DNA from: JAOPZW01 sp963707695
GTDB lineage: Bacteria > Actinomycetota > Thermoleophilia > Solirubrobacterales > Solirubrobacteraceae
Direction: 5' to 3'
Assembly: GCA_963707695.1 (NCBI GenBank)
Contig: CAVPQY010000003.1
Coordinates: 1 to 64,000 of the forward strand
DNA length: 64,000 nucleotides
The notes below the pieces were generated by a model. That model saw nothing but the letters and a program-made list of their open reading frames with translations. It was not told where the DNA came from and made no database searches. The position numbers and the translations under genes were made by a program. Shown here piece after piece: positions 38,114 through 46,126 of this stretch (position 1 is the first letter of the stretch; the number at the start of each line of letters is the position of its first letter).

Positions 38114-38195
38114 CGCGCGGCATCCTATGCGACCCGCCGCCGGCGGCAACGCGCGGGGCGACGACGCGAGACCACGGGCAGGGGCGCCGCGTCGG

Positions 38196-38260
38196 GGTGC
38201 GCGCCGGGGCGCGTCACGGTGCGCGCCGGGGCGCGTCAGGTGCGGGTCAGGTGCGGGTCA
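38196..38260. repeat. Two adjacent tandem duplications
   Basis: A 21-bp unit starting GGTGCGCGCCGGGG occurs at 38196-38216 and 38218-38238. Directly after it GGTGCGGGTCA occurs twice (38239-38249, 38250-38260). The last unit contains the stop codon of the TetR gene. The rest of 38114-38257 shows nothing recognisable. Confidence 0.65.
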
Positions 38261-38878
38261 AGTGCGCGCGGGCGCGCGCTCGAGGCCGGAGCAGATCGTC
38301 TCGACGATGAAGGCCTTGGCCTGCTCCTGGTCGGTCTCCCCGCCCGGGAGGACGTCGAAGATCCAGCCCGTGAGCACCTGCTCGATCGCGCCGTAGAACG
38401 CCATCGCGGCGAACTGGGGCGTGACCGCGTCCTTGAACTCGCCGTCGGCCTGGGCCTTCTCGGTGATCTGCGCGATGAGCGCGTAGGCCTGCTGGATGCG
38501 GTCCAGGTGGGTCGCGCCGAAGGAGTTCGCGGCCCGCGTGACCTCGACGATGATGACCTTCATCAGGTCGGGGTCGTGGCGGTAGCTGTCGATGATGAAC
38601 GAGGCGATCGCGTGGAGCTTCTCGCGCGCCGGGAGGTCGCGTGCGTCCAGGTCGCGGATGACGTCGAGCAGCACGTCCCAGCGCTCGAGGAAGAGGGTGT
38701 CGAGCACCTCGTCCTTCGAGCGGAAGTAGTGGTAGACGAGCCCGTAGGCGACGCCCGCCTCGTCGGCGATGTCCGAGACGCGGCACTGGTTGAAGCCCTG
38801 TCGCGCGAACACGCGCACGGCGGCGTCGAGGATCAGCCGCCGCTTCTCGGCCGCGTTCTGGGCGTTGCGCGAGGCCAT
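38258..38878 (-). CDS. TetR-family regulator (FadR/AcrR-like)
   Basis: A 206-residue TetR regulator. The helix-turn-helix is at about 12-58: RRLILDAAVRVFARQGFNQCRVSDIADEAGVAYGLVYHYF. The C-terminal domain (ATHLDRIQQAYALIAQITEKAQ, then FAAMAFYGAIEQVLTGWIF) resembles regulators that sense acyl-CoA. It overlaps the nitrilase-family gene by one base (TGATG), so the two are co-expressed. A TTGAC...GTCAA operator lies just upstream of that operon and is the likely target. Confidence 0.92.
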   Translation of the reverse strand: MASRNAQNAAEKRRLILDAAVRVFARQGFNQCRVSDIADEAGVAYGLVYHYFRSKDEVLDTLFLERWDVLLDVIRDLDARDLPAREKLHAIASFIIDSYRHDPDLMKVIIVEVTRAANSFGATHLDRIQQAYALIAQITEKAQADGEFKDAVTPQFAAMAFYGAIEQVLTGWIFDVLPGGETDQEQAKAFIVETICSGLERAPART

Positions 38879-39684
38879 CAGGCGTAGGCCTCCGGCCGGC
38901 GCCCGGCGAGCGCGGGCAGCCGTGCGCGGATCGCGTCCTGGGCGGCGAAGTCGAGGTCGGCCACGACGACGGTCTCGGCGTCGGGGGCGCAGGCCAGGAC
39001 GACGCCCCAGGGGTCGACGATGAGCGAGCGGCCGCCGGAGCGCAGCCCGGGCGCGTGCTCGCCGATCTGGTTCGCCGCGACGACGAAGGCCTGGTCCTCG
39101 ATCGCGCGGGCGCGCACGAGCACCTCCCAGTGGTCGCGGGTGGTGGGGACGGTGAAGGCGCTGGGCAGGGTGAAGAGGCGCGCGCCGCGCAGGGCCAGCA
39201 CGCGGAAGAGCTCGGGGAAGCGCAGGTCGTAGCAGATGGCCAGGCCGACGCCGGCGCCCTGGACCTCCGTGAGCACCGGCTCGTCGCCGGGCGCCTCGTG
39301 GTCGCTCTCGCGGTAGACGACCCCGTCGACCTCCACGTCGAAGAGGTGGACCTTCCGGTAGGTCGCGCGCACCGCGCCGTCCGGCCCGACGTGCACGCAG
39401 GTGTTGCGCAGCTTCTCCTGCCCGGGGACGCGCTCGGCGATGGAGCCCGCGACGAGGTCGATCCCGAGCTCGCGAGCGGTCGCCGCCGCCCACGTCAGCG
39501 CGGGACCGTCGAGGGGCTCGGCGCCGGCCCGCAGGTCCTCGCCGCGGCCGAGCACCGACCACTTCTCCGGCAGCACCACGAGCTCGGCACCGAGGGCCGC
39601 CGCGCGGCGCACGAGGCGGTCGGCGGTCTCGAGGTTGCGGGCCGTGTCGGCGGTGGCCGTGAGCTGAACGGCTGCTGCGCGCAA
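38878..39684 (-). CDS. Carbon-nitrogen hydrolase (nitrilase superfamily, Nit2-like)
   Basis: A 268-residue amidase of the nitrilase superfamily. The Glu-Lys-Cys triad is visible: VVLPEKWSVL (Glu), ATYRKVHLFDVEV (Lys) and LAICYDLRFPELFR (Cys). The sequence best fits the Nit1/Nit2 omega-amidase branch, which hydrolyses 2-oxoglutaramate, 2-oxosuccinamate or deaminated glutathione. The start is a TTG at 39684 behind a very strong GGGGAGGGGG ribosome site. A TetR gene follows with one base of overlap. Confidence 0.92.
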   Translation of the reverse strand: MRAAAVQLTATADTARNLETADRLVRRAAALGAELVVLPEKWSVLGRGEDLRAGAEPLDGPALTWAAATARELGIDLVAGSIAERVPGQEKLRNTCVHVGPDGAVRATYRKVHLFDVEVDGVVYRESDHEAPGDEPVLTEVQGAGVGLAICYDLRFPELFRVLALRGARLFTLPSAFTVPTTRDHWEVLVRARAIEDQAFVVAANQIGEHAPGLRSGGRSLIVDPWGVVLACAPDAETVVVADLDFAAQDAIRARLPALAGRRPEAYA

Positions 39685-39702
39685 CGACCCCCTCCCCTCG
39701 TG

Positions 39703-39718
39703 TTGACTGACGGGTCAA
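39703..39718. promoter_or_regulatory. TetR-type operator
   Basis: TTGACTGACGGGTCAA, a 5-6-5 palindrome (TTGAC/GTCAA), lies 18 bp before the nitrilase-TetR operon and 26 bp before the divergent DUF2804 gene. It is the likely binding site of the adjacent TetR regulator, controlling both directions. Confidence 0.65.
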
Positions 39719-39744
39719 TCGCGTCGGTGGTGGAGAATAGCCCG

Positions 39745-40584
39745 GTGCCCGGCACGTTGCCCGTCCGCACCGAGGGCCATGCGGCCGCCGCGACGCCGCC
39801 GTGGCCGACGCCGCCGGTCGCCCTGCGCCCGCTCGGGCGTCCCCTCAAGCGCTGGCGCTACGCCGGCGTCTACGGGGACGAGCTCATGGTGTGCGCCGCG
39901 TCGGTGCGCATCGGCGGGGCGCCGCAGTGGTTCTGGGCCGTCTGGGACCGCGCCGCGCACCGCCTGGTCGAGACGACGCGGTTCGTGCCGGGAGGCGTCG
40001 GCCTCGCCGACGGCGTGCTCCGCGTGCGCGGGCGGCGCACGCGCGTCGACCTCGCGCTCGCGCCGGCCGGGCCAGCCGTCGCGACGCTGAGCCGCCACGG
40101 CGCCGGGTGGATCTGGACGCGCAAGCTGCCGGTGCGCGCCCGGGGCACGGTCCTCGCGGGCGGGCGGGCGCGCGACGTCGACGCGCGCGGGCTCATCGAC
40201 GACTCCGCGGGCTACCACGCCCGCGTCACGGCGTGGTCCTGGAGCGCCGGCGTCGGCGCGACGCCCGACGGCGAGGAGGTCTGGTGGAACCTCGTGGCCG
40301 GCGTCCACGACGCGCCGGCGGCCAGCGAGCGCTCGGTGTGGGTCGGCGACGACGTGCGCGAGCCCGGCCCGGTCACGTTCGCCGACGACCTCTCGGCCAT
40401 CCGCGGCGACGACGGCAGCGTCCTGCGCTTCACCGCGGAGGCCCAGCGCGAGCGCCACGACGACCTCGGGCTCTTCCGCAGCGACTACCGCCAGCCCTTC
40501 GGCGCGTTCGCGGGCACGCTGCCCGGCGGCCTGCGTCTCGCCCACGGCGCCGGCGTCATGGAGCGCCACGACGTCCGCTGGTGA
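39745..40584 (+). CDS. DUF2804 family protein
   Basis: A 279-residue DUF2804 protein, slightly short for the family. Seen: LKRWRYAGVYGDELMVCAASVRIG near the start, QWFWAVWDR, ARGLIDDSAGYHARVTAWSWSAGVG, EEVWWNLVAGVHD and a final SDYRQPFGAFAGTLPGGLRLAHGAGVMERHDV. The fold is related to lipocalin-like proteins; no activity is assigned. The GTG at 39745 has a GGAG site 10 nt upstream; other GTGs lie 15-18 nt earlier. It is probably controlled by the TetR operator at 39703. The methyltransferase overlaps its stop as GTGA. Confidence 0.85.
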   Translation: MPGTLPVRTEGHAAAATPPWPTPPVALRPLGRPLKRWRYAGVYGDELMVCAASVRIGGAPQWFWAVWDRAAHRLVETTRFVPGGVGLADGVLRVRGRRTRVDLALAPAGPAVATLSRHGAGWIWTRKLPVRARGTVLAGGRARDVDARGLIDDSAGYHARVTAWSWSAGVGATPDGEEVWWNLVAGVHDAPAASERSVWVGDDVREPGPVTFADDLSAIRGDDGSVLRFTAEAQRERHDDLGLFRSDYRQPFGAFAGTLPGGLRLAHGAGVMERHDVRW

Positions 40585-41390
40585 GCGCCCTCCACGGCGA
40601 CCGCGGCCGGGCCGAGTCCTTCGGGGAGCAGGCGGAGCGCTACGACCGGGCCCGCCCCGGCTACCCGCCGGCGCTCGTCGACGCGCTGGTGGCCGGCGGG
40701 GCGCGCGATGTCGTCGACGTCGGCTGCGGCACCGGGATCGTGGCCCGCGTCCTGCGGGCGCGCGGCTGTCGCGTCCTCGGCGTCGAGCCCGACGCGCGGA
40801 TGGCCGCGGTCGCGCGCGGCCACGGCCTGACCGTCGAGGAGGCGGCCTTCGAGCGCTGGGACGACGCCGGCCGGCGCTTCGACCTCGTCGCCTGCGGCCA
40901 GGCCTGGCACTGGGTCGACCCGGTCCGGGGCGCGCAGCGGGCGGCCGACGTCCTGCGCGACGGCGGCCGGGTCGGGCTCTTCTGGAACCTCGGCCGCCCC
41001 ACGGGCGAGGCGGCCGCGGCGCTCGCCGCGACGTACGCTCGCCTGGAGCCGGACCTCGAGCGCCACGCCGTCCTGCTCGGCCACCGCGACGACCGCCTCG
41101 AGGCCACCGCCGCCGCGCTGGGCGCCACCGGCCGCTTCGAGGCGCCGCGCATCGAGCGCTGGCCGTGGGAGCGCACCTACGCGACCGCGGAGTGGCTCGA
41201 CCAGCTCGTCACCCACAGCGACCACGCGGGGCTGCCAGGCGGCCGGCGCGAGCGCCTGCTGGACGCCGTCGCGGCCGACCTCGACCGCGTGGGCGGCGCC
41301 CTGACGATGCGCTACGACGCCGCGCTCGTCAGCGCTCGAGCTGCCGGCGCAGCTCGGCCAGCAGCAGCTTCGAGTGCATCGCGCCGATGA
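40581..41390 (+). CDS. Class I SAM-dependent methyltransferase
   Basis: A 269-residue methyltransferase of the Methyltransf_11/25 type. Seen: FGEQAERYDRARPGYPPALVDAL, SAM motif I VVDVGCGTGIVARVL, the acidic loop GVEPDARM, and FDLVACGQAWHWVD. The substrate is unknown. The GTG overlaps the DUF2804 stop by 4 bp, so they form an operon. The last 62 bp lie antisense to the 3' end of the MerR gene. Confidence 0.9.
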   Translation: MSALHGDRGRAESFGEQAERYDRARPGYPPALVDALVAGGARDVVDVGCGTGIVARVLRARGCRVLGVEPDARMAAVARGHGLTVEEAAFERWDDAGRRFDLVACGQAWHWVDPVRGAQRAADVLRDGGRVGLFWNLGRPTGEAAAALAATYARLEPDLERHAVLLGHRDDRLEATAAALGATGRFEAPRIERWPWERTYATAEWLDQLVTHSDHAGLPGGRRERLLDAVAADLDRVGGALTMRYDAALVSARAAGAARPAAASSASRR

Positions 41391-41979
41391 GCTCGCGCAG
41401 CGGCGCGGCGCCCGAGGCGATGATCTCCGCCGCGCGATCGACGCTGACCTCGCCGGCGAGCCGGTCCAGCAGCGTGCGGACCTCCTCCTCGACGAGCGGC
41501 GCCAGCGCCTCGCGGTAGCGGAGCGTGTCGTAGACGGTGAAGCCGAGCGCCTCGTCGTACCCGCCCGCGCGGAAGCGCGCGATCGCCTCGATGATCTTCA
41601 GGTCGTCGGCGTCGTGGCCGGCCCGCGTCGGGGACAGGACGCCGAGCTCGGCCAGGCGGCCCAGGACCACCTGCGGGACCTCGTAGCGGCGGCGCACCTC
41701 CGCGGCGGGCACGCGCGCGCCCTCACCCTGCGCGAGCGCACGCTCGAGGATCTGCTCGCGGATGACCCGCAGCGGCAGGTGGCGCTCCTCCTGCAGGCGC
41801 TTGATGAGGCGGATGCGCTCGACGAAGTCCGGCGGGTAGTAGGCCATGTTCCGCGACGTGCGGACGATGCCCTCGCCGTCGCCGAGCAGCCCCTCACGCA
41901 GGTAGTGCTTGATCGTGCCGGCCGAGACGCCCGACCGGGCCGCCAGCTCGCCCATCTTCAGCAGCCCGTCGGCGGTCAT
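41329..41979 (-). CDS. MerR-family transcriptional regulator
   Basis: A 216-residue MerR regulator with an N-terminal winged helix (about 6-75: LLKMGELAARSGVSAGTIKHYLREGLL, then YYPPDFVERIRLIKRLQEERHLPLRVIREQI) and a longer C-terminal effector domain with no conserved cysteines, so it is not a metal sensor. It is the last gene of the BKACE / S51-like / CoA-transferase operon and overlaps the CoA-transferase stop as ATGA. MerR proteins such as LiuR control leucine/isovalerate and related acyl-CoA pathways in proteobacteria. I propose this one binds the 27-bp palindromes at 44854, 52762 and 53650; that is inference. Confidence 0.9.
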   Translation of the reverse strand: MTADGLLKMGELAARSGVSAGTIKHYLREGLLGDGEGIVRTSRNMAYYPPDFVERIRLIKRLQEERHLPLRVIREQILERALAQGEGARVPAAEVRRRYEVPQVVLGRLAELGVLSPTRAGHDADDLKIIEAIARFRAGGYDEALGFTVYDTLRYREALAPLVEEEVRTLLDRLAGEVSVDRAAEIIASGAAPLRELIGAMHSKLLLAELRRQLER

Positions 41980-43229
41980 GCCAGGAAGGAGCGGGGCGGT
42001 CCGGCGGGATCCGCCGCGTCGTCGCCCGCCGCGCCGGCGATCGCGCCCTCGGCCTCCAGGCGGTCCAGGGCCTCGTCGTCGTAGCCCGCGGCGGCCAGGA
42101 CCTCGCGCGTGTGCTCGCCGAGCGCGGGGCCGCCCCGGCGGACCGCGCCCGGCGTGGCCGAGAGCTTGACCGGGAACCCGAGCCCGCGCACCGTGCCGGC
42201 CCCGGGCTGCTCGAAGGACAGGACCATCTCCCGCGCCCGGACGAGCTCGGAGTCCAGCGCCTCCTCGAGCTCGAGCACGGGCTCCAGGCAGCAGTCGTGC
42301 TGGGCGGCGAAGGCCTCCCACGCCTCCCGCGTCCGGCCCGCGAAGATGGCCTCCACCTCGGCGTGCGCGGCCGAGCCGGGCGGCTCGAACTGGCGCTCGA
42401 CGAGGTCCTCGCGGCCGACGCCCGCGCACCACGCGCGCCAGAACTTCGGCTCCAGCGCGCCGAGCGTCACCCAGCCGTCGGCGCACCGGTACGGCCGGTA
42501 GCAGAGGAGCGAGCCGCCCAGCTGCTCGTGGCCGCGCCGCGGGCGCTCGCCCGCGGCGAAGACGCGCGCGGCGACCATGGCCAGCCACGACAGCGCGCCG
42601 TCGAACATCGAGACGTCGACGAGCTGGCCCTCGCCCGTCCGGTCGCGGTGGCGCAGCGCCGTGAGGATCCCGAAGGCGGCCATGAGCGCGCCGCCGCCGA
42701 GGTCGGCGATCTGCCCACCGGCCTGCACGGGCGGCCCGTCGGCCTCCCCGGTCAGCGCGAGCACCCCGTTGAGCCCGAGGTAGTTCAGGTCGTGCCCGGA
42801 GCGGGCGCGCAGCGGACCGGTCTGTCCGTAGCCCGTGATCGCGCAGTAGACGAGCCCGGGGTTGACGGCGTGGAGCACGTCCCAGCCGACGCCCAGGCGG
42901 TCGAGCACGCCCGGGCGGAAGGACTCGAGCAGCACGTCGGCGTCGCGGGCGAGGCGCAGGAGCGCCTCCCGGCCGCCGTCCGTCTTGAGGTCGAGCCGGA
43001 CGGAGCGCTTGCCGCGGTTGAGCGCCAGGAACAGCGCCCCCTTGGCGGTGTCGTCGGCACCGTCGAACGCGGGCGGCGCCCAGCGGACGTAGTCGCCCAT
43101 GCCGGTGTCCTCGACCTTGACGACGTCCGCGCCGAAGTCGGCCAGCAGCAGGGAGCAGAAGCCGCCGGGCAGCAGCCGCGAGAGGTCCAGGACGCGGACG
43201 CCCTCCAGGGGCGCGGGGGCGCCGCTCAC
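41976..43229 (-). CDS. CaiB/BaiF (family III) CoA-transferase
   Basis: A 417-residue family III CoA-transferase. Seen: LEGVRVLDLSRLLPGGFCSLLLADFGADVVKVED, RGKRSVRLDLK, LLESFRPGVLDRLGVG, AITGYGQTGPL and the catalytic aspartate in SGHDLNYLGLNGVLAL, then GQLVDVSMFDG. The enzyme moves CoA between carboxylic acids, or racemises acyl-CoA in AMACR-like members. It lies between the S51-like and MerR genes with 4-bp overlaps on both sides (GTGA and ATGA), a strongly coupled operon. Confidence 0.93.
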   Translation of the reverse strand: MSGAPAPLEGVRVLDLSRLLPGGFCSLLLADFGADVVKVEDTGMGDYVRWAPPAFDGADDTAKGALFLALNRGKRSVRLDLKTDGGREALLRLARDADVLLESFRPGVLDRLGVGWDVLHAVNPGLVYCAITGYGQTGPLRARSGHDLNYLGLNGVLALTGEADGPPVQAGGQIADLGGGALMAAFGILTALRHRDRTGEGQLVDVSMFDGALSWLAMVAARVFAAGERPRRGHEQLGGSLLCYRPYRCADGWVTLGALEPKFWRAWCAGVGREDLVERQFEPPGSAAHAEVEAIFAGRTREAWEAFAAQHDCCLEPVLELEEALDSELVRAREMVLSFEQPGAGTVRGLGFPVKLSATPGAVRRGGPALGEHTREVLAAAGYDDEALDRLEAEGAIAGAAGDDAADPAGPPRSFLA

Positions 43230-43942
43230 GACGCCGGCGCCAGGACGTCGACGCGGACGCCGCCGTCACCGAGGTCGCGGACGCGGTGCACGAGGCCCGC
43301 ACCGTGCACGGTGACCGCCTCGTCCTCGAGCTCGAGCGTCGTCTGCTCGTCGATGGCGTAGCCGACGTCGCCGTCGGCCAGGCGGATCGCGTGCACGAGT
43401 CGCGCGAGCGTGCCCCACTGCGCCGCGTGGACGTCGACGACCGCCTCGACGACGCCGAGGCCGCGGCGCAGCTCGAGCGTGCCGAGGTCCTCTCCCGCCT
43501 CCTCCGGGCAGACGGCGTAGTCGCGCCCGTCGACGACGTCCTTCCAGCCGCCCACGAGCGCCTCCTTGGCGGCCACCGACGCGCCCGCGCTGAAGCCGCC
43601 GAAGACCGCGCCGGCCTCCCGCGCGGCCTCGAGCCAGGCGCCGTCCGCGGCGGTGACGAGCGCCTGCTCGTACTCCGGCGTCCAGCCGCCGGCGACGAAG
43701 AGGCCAGTGGCGGTGAGGACGTCGTCGCGCGCGGGCGGGCGCTCACGCGAGACCACGAGCGTCGTCACGTCGCTCGCGCCGGCGCCGCGCAGGCCGCCCT
43801 CCCAGCGGGCGACGTCGGTGTCCTCGCCCTGGTCGAGGACGAGCGCGACGATCTCGCCCCCGCCGGTGGCGTCGACGAAGGGGGCGAGCGCCGCCTGCAG
43901 CTCCTGCGGATCGCGGCCGCCGCCGGTGAGGAAGCTCCGCAT
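43226..43942 (-). CDS. Peptidase S51/cyanophycinase-like protein
   Basis: A 238-residue class I glutamine-amidotransferase-fold protein of the S51 type. The nucleophile is a serine in FGGFSAGASVAAKEAL, as in peptidase E and cyanophycinase. Also seen: FLTGGGRDPQEL at the start and FVAGGWTPEYEQAL. It probably cleaves an aspartyl peptide or a related small amide. No cyanophycin synthetase is nearby. It lies 3 bp after the BKACE gene and overlaps the CoA-transferase start as GTGA. Why a hydrolase of this type sits in an acyl-CoA operon is unclear. Confidence 0.85.
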   Translation of the reverse strand: MRSFLTGGGRDPQELQAALAPFVDATGGGEIVALVLDQGEDTDVARWEGGLRGAGASDVTTLVVSRERPPARDDVLTATGLFVAGGWTPEYEQALVTAADGAWLEAAREAGAVFGGFSAGASVAAKEALVGGWKDVVDGRDYAVCPEEAGEDLGTLELRRGLGVVEAVVDVHAAQWGTLARLVHAIRLADGDVGYAIDEQTTLELEDEAVTVHGAGLVHRVRDLGDGGVRVDVLAPAS

Positions 43943-43945
43943 CGC

Positions 43946-44821
43946 TCAGGCCACGACCGGCGCCGGGAGGCCGAGCTGCGCGCGCGCCTCGTCGACGGTC
44001 GCGACCCGGCGGCCGGCGTCCTGCGCCATCTGCCGCGCCTTGGCGATGAGGTCGCCGTTCGACGACGCCATCGTGCCGTCGGGGAGGTAGAAGTTGTCCT
44101 CGAGCCCGACCCGGACCGACCCGCCGAGGCTCAGCGCGGCCGCCGCGAGCGTCCACTGGCGCCGGCTGATGCCGATCACGCCCCAGTGCGAGCCGGCCGG
44201 CACGTTGTCCGCCATGGCCGCGAGGTTCCGCGCCGTCGGCGGCACGCCCCCGACGACGCCCATGACGCACGAGACGTGCAGGGGCGGGTGCAGGACGCCC
44301 ATGTCGACGAGCGGCTCGAGCGAGCCGACGTGGCCGAGGTCGAAGCACTCGTGCTCCGGCTTGATGCCGAGCTCGTTCATCGCCTCCAGCAGGGCGATGA
44401 TCTCGTCGAAGGGGTTCGCGAAGACGGCCTGGAAGACGAACGCCTTGCGGGTGCGCGAGTACTTCGCGTAGTTCAGCGACCCCATGTTCAGGGCGGCGAC
44501 CTCGGGCCGCAGCTCGCGCAGGTAGGCGATCCGGTCCTCGACGGGGACGCCGATCGCGCCCGTCGAGTAGTTGACGATCGCCGCGTCGGCGACCTCGGCC
44601 CGGATGGCCTCGGTGATGGCCCGGAAGTCCTCGACGGCGTAGGAGGGGGTGCCGTCGGGCCGCCGCGCGTGGATGTGGATCATCACGCCGCCCTCGTCGA
44701 CGATCCGCCGCGCCTCGGCGGCGTACTCGGCGGGCGTGTAGGGGATCGCCGGGCACTGGTCGCGGTTGGCCAGGCTGCCCGAGATGGAGCAGGTGATGAT
44801 GACCGGGTCGTCGAGGCTCAC
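43946..44821 (-). CDS. Beta-keto acid cleavage enzyme (BKACE/DUF849)
   Basis: A 291-residue TIM-barrel enzyme of the BKACE family, whose founding member (Kce) splits 3-keto-5-aminohexanoate using acetyl-CoA to give acetoacetate and an acyl-CoA. Seen: the zinc site EGGVMIHIHARRPDG (HxH), NYSTGAIGVPVEDRIAYL, ALNMGSLNYAKY, FDLGHVGSLEPLV and the acid VRVGLEDNFYLPDG. The substrate varies widely within the family. GTG start with an AGGAG site. It is the first gene of an operon with S51-like, CoA-transferase and MerR genes; a copy of the 27-bp palindrome lies 33 bp upstream. Confidence 0.93.
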   Translation of the reverse strand: MSLDDPVIITCSISGSLANRDQCPAIPYTPAEYAAEARRIVDEGGVMIHIHARRPDGTPSYAVEDFRAITEAIRAEVADAAIVNYSTGAIGVPVEDRIAYLRELRPEVAALNMGSLNYAKYSRTRKAFVFQAVFANPFDEIIALLEAMNELGIKPEHECFDLGHVGSLEPLVDMGVLHPPLHVSCVMGVVGGVPPTARNLAAMADNVPAGSHWGVIGISRRQWTLAAAALSLGGSVRVGLEDNFYLPDGTMASSNGDLIAKARQMAQDAGRRVATVDEARAQLGLPAPVVA

Positions 44822-44853
44822 GGGTCGCTGGGGCTCCTAAGCGGGGTCCGTCA

Positions 44854-44880
44854 GAAGTAGGACGTGCCACTGCCCACCCT
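44854..44880. promoter_or_regulatory. 27-bp palindromic operator, copy 1
   Basis: Left half GAAGT-AGG-ACGTG, centre C, right half CACTG-CCC-ACCCT. It matches the copies at 52762 and 53650 at 18 of 27 positions common to all three; this copy is the least symmetric at its right edge. It lies 33 bp before the BKACE GTG, about where a -35 region would be. Confidence 0.7.
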
Positions 44881-44934
44881 GTCAGATGTCGTGCAGGCGC
44901 GCCAGCGCCACGCGGAAACGGGTAGTACCCCCGC

Positions 44935-45219
44935 ATGATCGGCAACATCATCGCGGCCATCGTCATCGGCATCATCGCCGGCTACCTGGGCCGCGCCCTC
45001 CTTCCGGGCCCGGATCCCATGGGGTTCTTCGGCACGGTGATCGCCGGGATCGCCGGCGCGCTCGTGGGCTACTTCGTCTTCACGGGCCTGCTCGGCATCG
45101 GCGACACGGACAAGTTCGACCTCGGTGGCATCGTCGGCGCGGTGATCGGGACGATGATCGTCCTGCTCGTCTACCGCGCCGTGGCCGGCCGCGGGGGCGG
45201 GCGAACGGCCAGGGTCTGA
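44935..45219 (+). CDS. GlsB/YeaQ/YmgE-family membrane protein
   Basis: A 94-residue, very hydrophobic protein with three membrane helices: IIAAIVIGIIAGYLGRALLPG, then GFFGTVIAGIAGALVGYFVF and GGIVGAVIGTMIVLLVYRAV. It belongs to the transglycosylase-associated/GlsB family linked to general stress in Gram-positive bacteria. The ATG lies 6 nt after GGGTAGTACCC, which is both a small palindrome and similar to a SigB-type GGGTA -10 element. Whether that is its promoter is a guess. Confidence 0.9.
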   Translation: MIGNIIAAIVIGIIAGYLGRALLPGPDPMGFFGTVIAGIAGALVGYFVFTGLLGIGDTDKFDLGGIVGAVIGTMIVLLVYRAVAGRGGGRTARV

Positions 45220-45223
45220 CGCC

Positions 45224-45937
45224 CTAGCCCAGCAGCGACCGTGGCAGCGCTCCCGCCGGTCCCGGCGGGAGCGCGAGCACGGTCACGGTGCCCGGCGGCA
45301 CCTCGGTCAGGCCCGCGTCCTCGACGCGGGCCGCGACGTCGTCCCGGGGCAGCGCGCAGAGCACGTCGAAGGTCGCCGGGCTGGGCGCGAGGACGCGCCC
45401 CGGGCAGCCGGCGGCGGCCCACGCCTCGTGGACCGGCGCGGCCAGGACGGCGGCGTGCGCGACCTGGGCGAGCACCTTCCCGGAGCTCATCGACGCGTGC
45501 GGCGTCACGAGGTACGTCAGCGCCGGCCGGTCGTCGGCCGGGTCGGCGCAGGCCGGCGCCGGCTCGAGGTCGCCGCTCATCGCCTGCAGGCGTTCGAGCA
45601 GCGGCCCGCGCTCCGAGCGCCGCCGCGGCGGCACCGCGGCCACGGCCGGCCCCTCGGGGTCGCCCGCCAGGGCGTGGGGCTCCTCGGCCAGGACCCGCTC
45701 CCACTGCGCCACGGTGCGGGCGCGCAGGCAGACCTTCCCCGGGCGCGGTCGCCACGCGGCGACTGCGTCGGCGTGCGCCGGGTCCGCGGCGAAGCGCCGC
45801 AGGCAGGCGACCGCGGCGGCCCCGGCCAGCTCGCCGCCCTGCGCCAGCGCGGTGACGGCGCCGCGCCGCAGGACGAGGTACAGGCGCAGCGGGTCGTCCG
45901 GCGCAGGCTCCGGAGCCTCGCCCGATCGCGGCGTCAT
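45224..45937 (-). CDS. Peptidyl-tRNA hydrolase II (PTH2)-like protein
   Basis: A 237-residue protein whose C-terminal 100 residues look like PTH2: YLVTPHASMSSGKVLAQVAHAAVLAA contains the family's helix with the conserved Lys and His, followed by ATFDVLCALPRDDVAARVEDAGLTEVPPGTVTVLALPPG. The N-terminal part (LRLYLVLRRGAVTALAQGGELAGAAAVACL) resembles a second, degenerate copy of the same fold. PTH2 recycles peptidyl-tRNA; this protein is much longer than archaeal PTH2. The ATG at 45937 is chosen; a longer Arg-rich upstream frame looks like noise. Confidence 0.78.
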   Translation of the reverse strand: MTPRSGEAPEPAPDDPLRLYLVLRRGAVTALAQGGELAGAAAVACLRRFAADPAHADAVAAWRPRPGKVCLRARTVAQWERVLAEEPHALAGDPEGPAVAAVPPRRRSERGPLLERLQAMSGDLEPAPACADPADDRPALTYLVTPHASMSSGKVLAQVAHAAVLAAPVHEAWAAAGCPGRVLAPSPATFDVLCALPRDDVAARVEDAGLTEVPPGTVTVLALPPGPAGALPRSLLG

Positions 45938-46126
45938 CCGGCGGATCCGGCCCGCGGACGGCCGGCGGGCCCGACGTGCGGCCGGCGGTCGAACGAGCCG
46001 ATCACGCGTCGTCGAGGGCATGGACGACGGCGACGCCCGTCGCTCCGGCGAACCACCACGCCTCGCCGGCCGCCACGCGCGTCATCGGCGCAGTCTCGCA
46101 GCGGCTGGGCGGACCCGCGGTGGCGC

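Noticed and set aside
44920..44931. GGGTAGTACCC before the GlsB-like gene as a firm SigB promoter
   Set aside because: No matching -35 (GTTT) is found at the right distance, so I mention it only as a possibility.
46002..46085. A 27-codon minus-strand frame (MTRVAAGEAWWFAGATG...) in the 189-bp gap between the PTH2-like and flavoprotein genes
   Set aside because: It has no ribosome site or recognisable feature, and its length is expected by chance in this GC-rich DNA.
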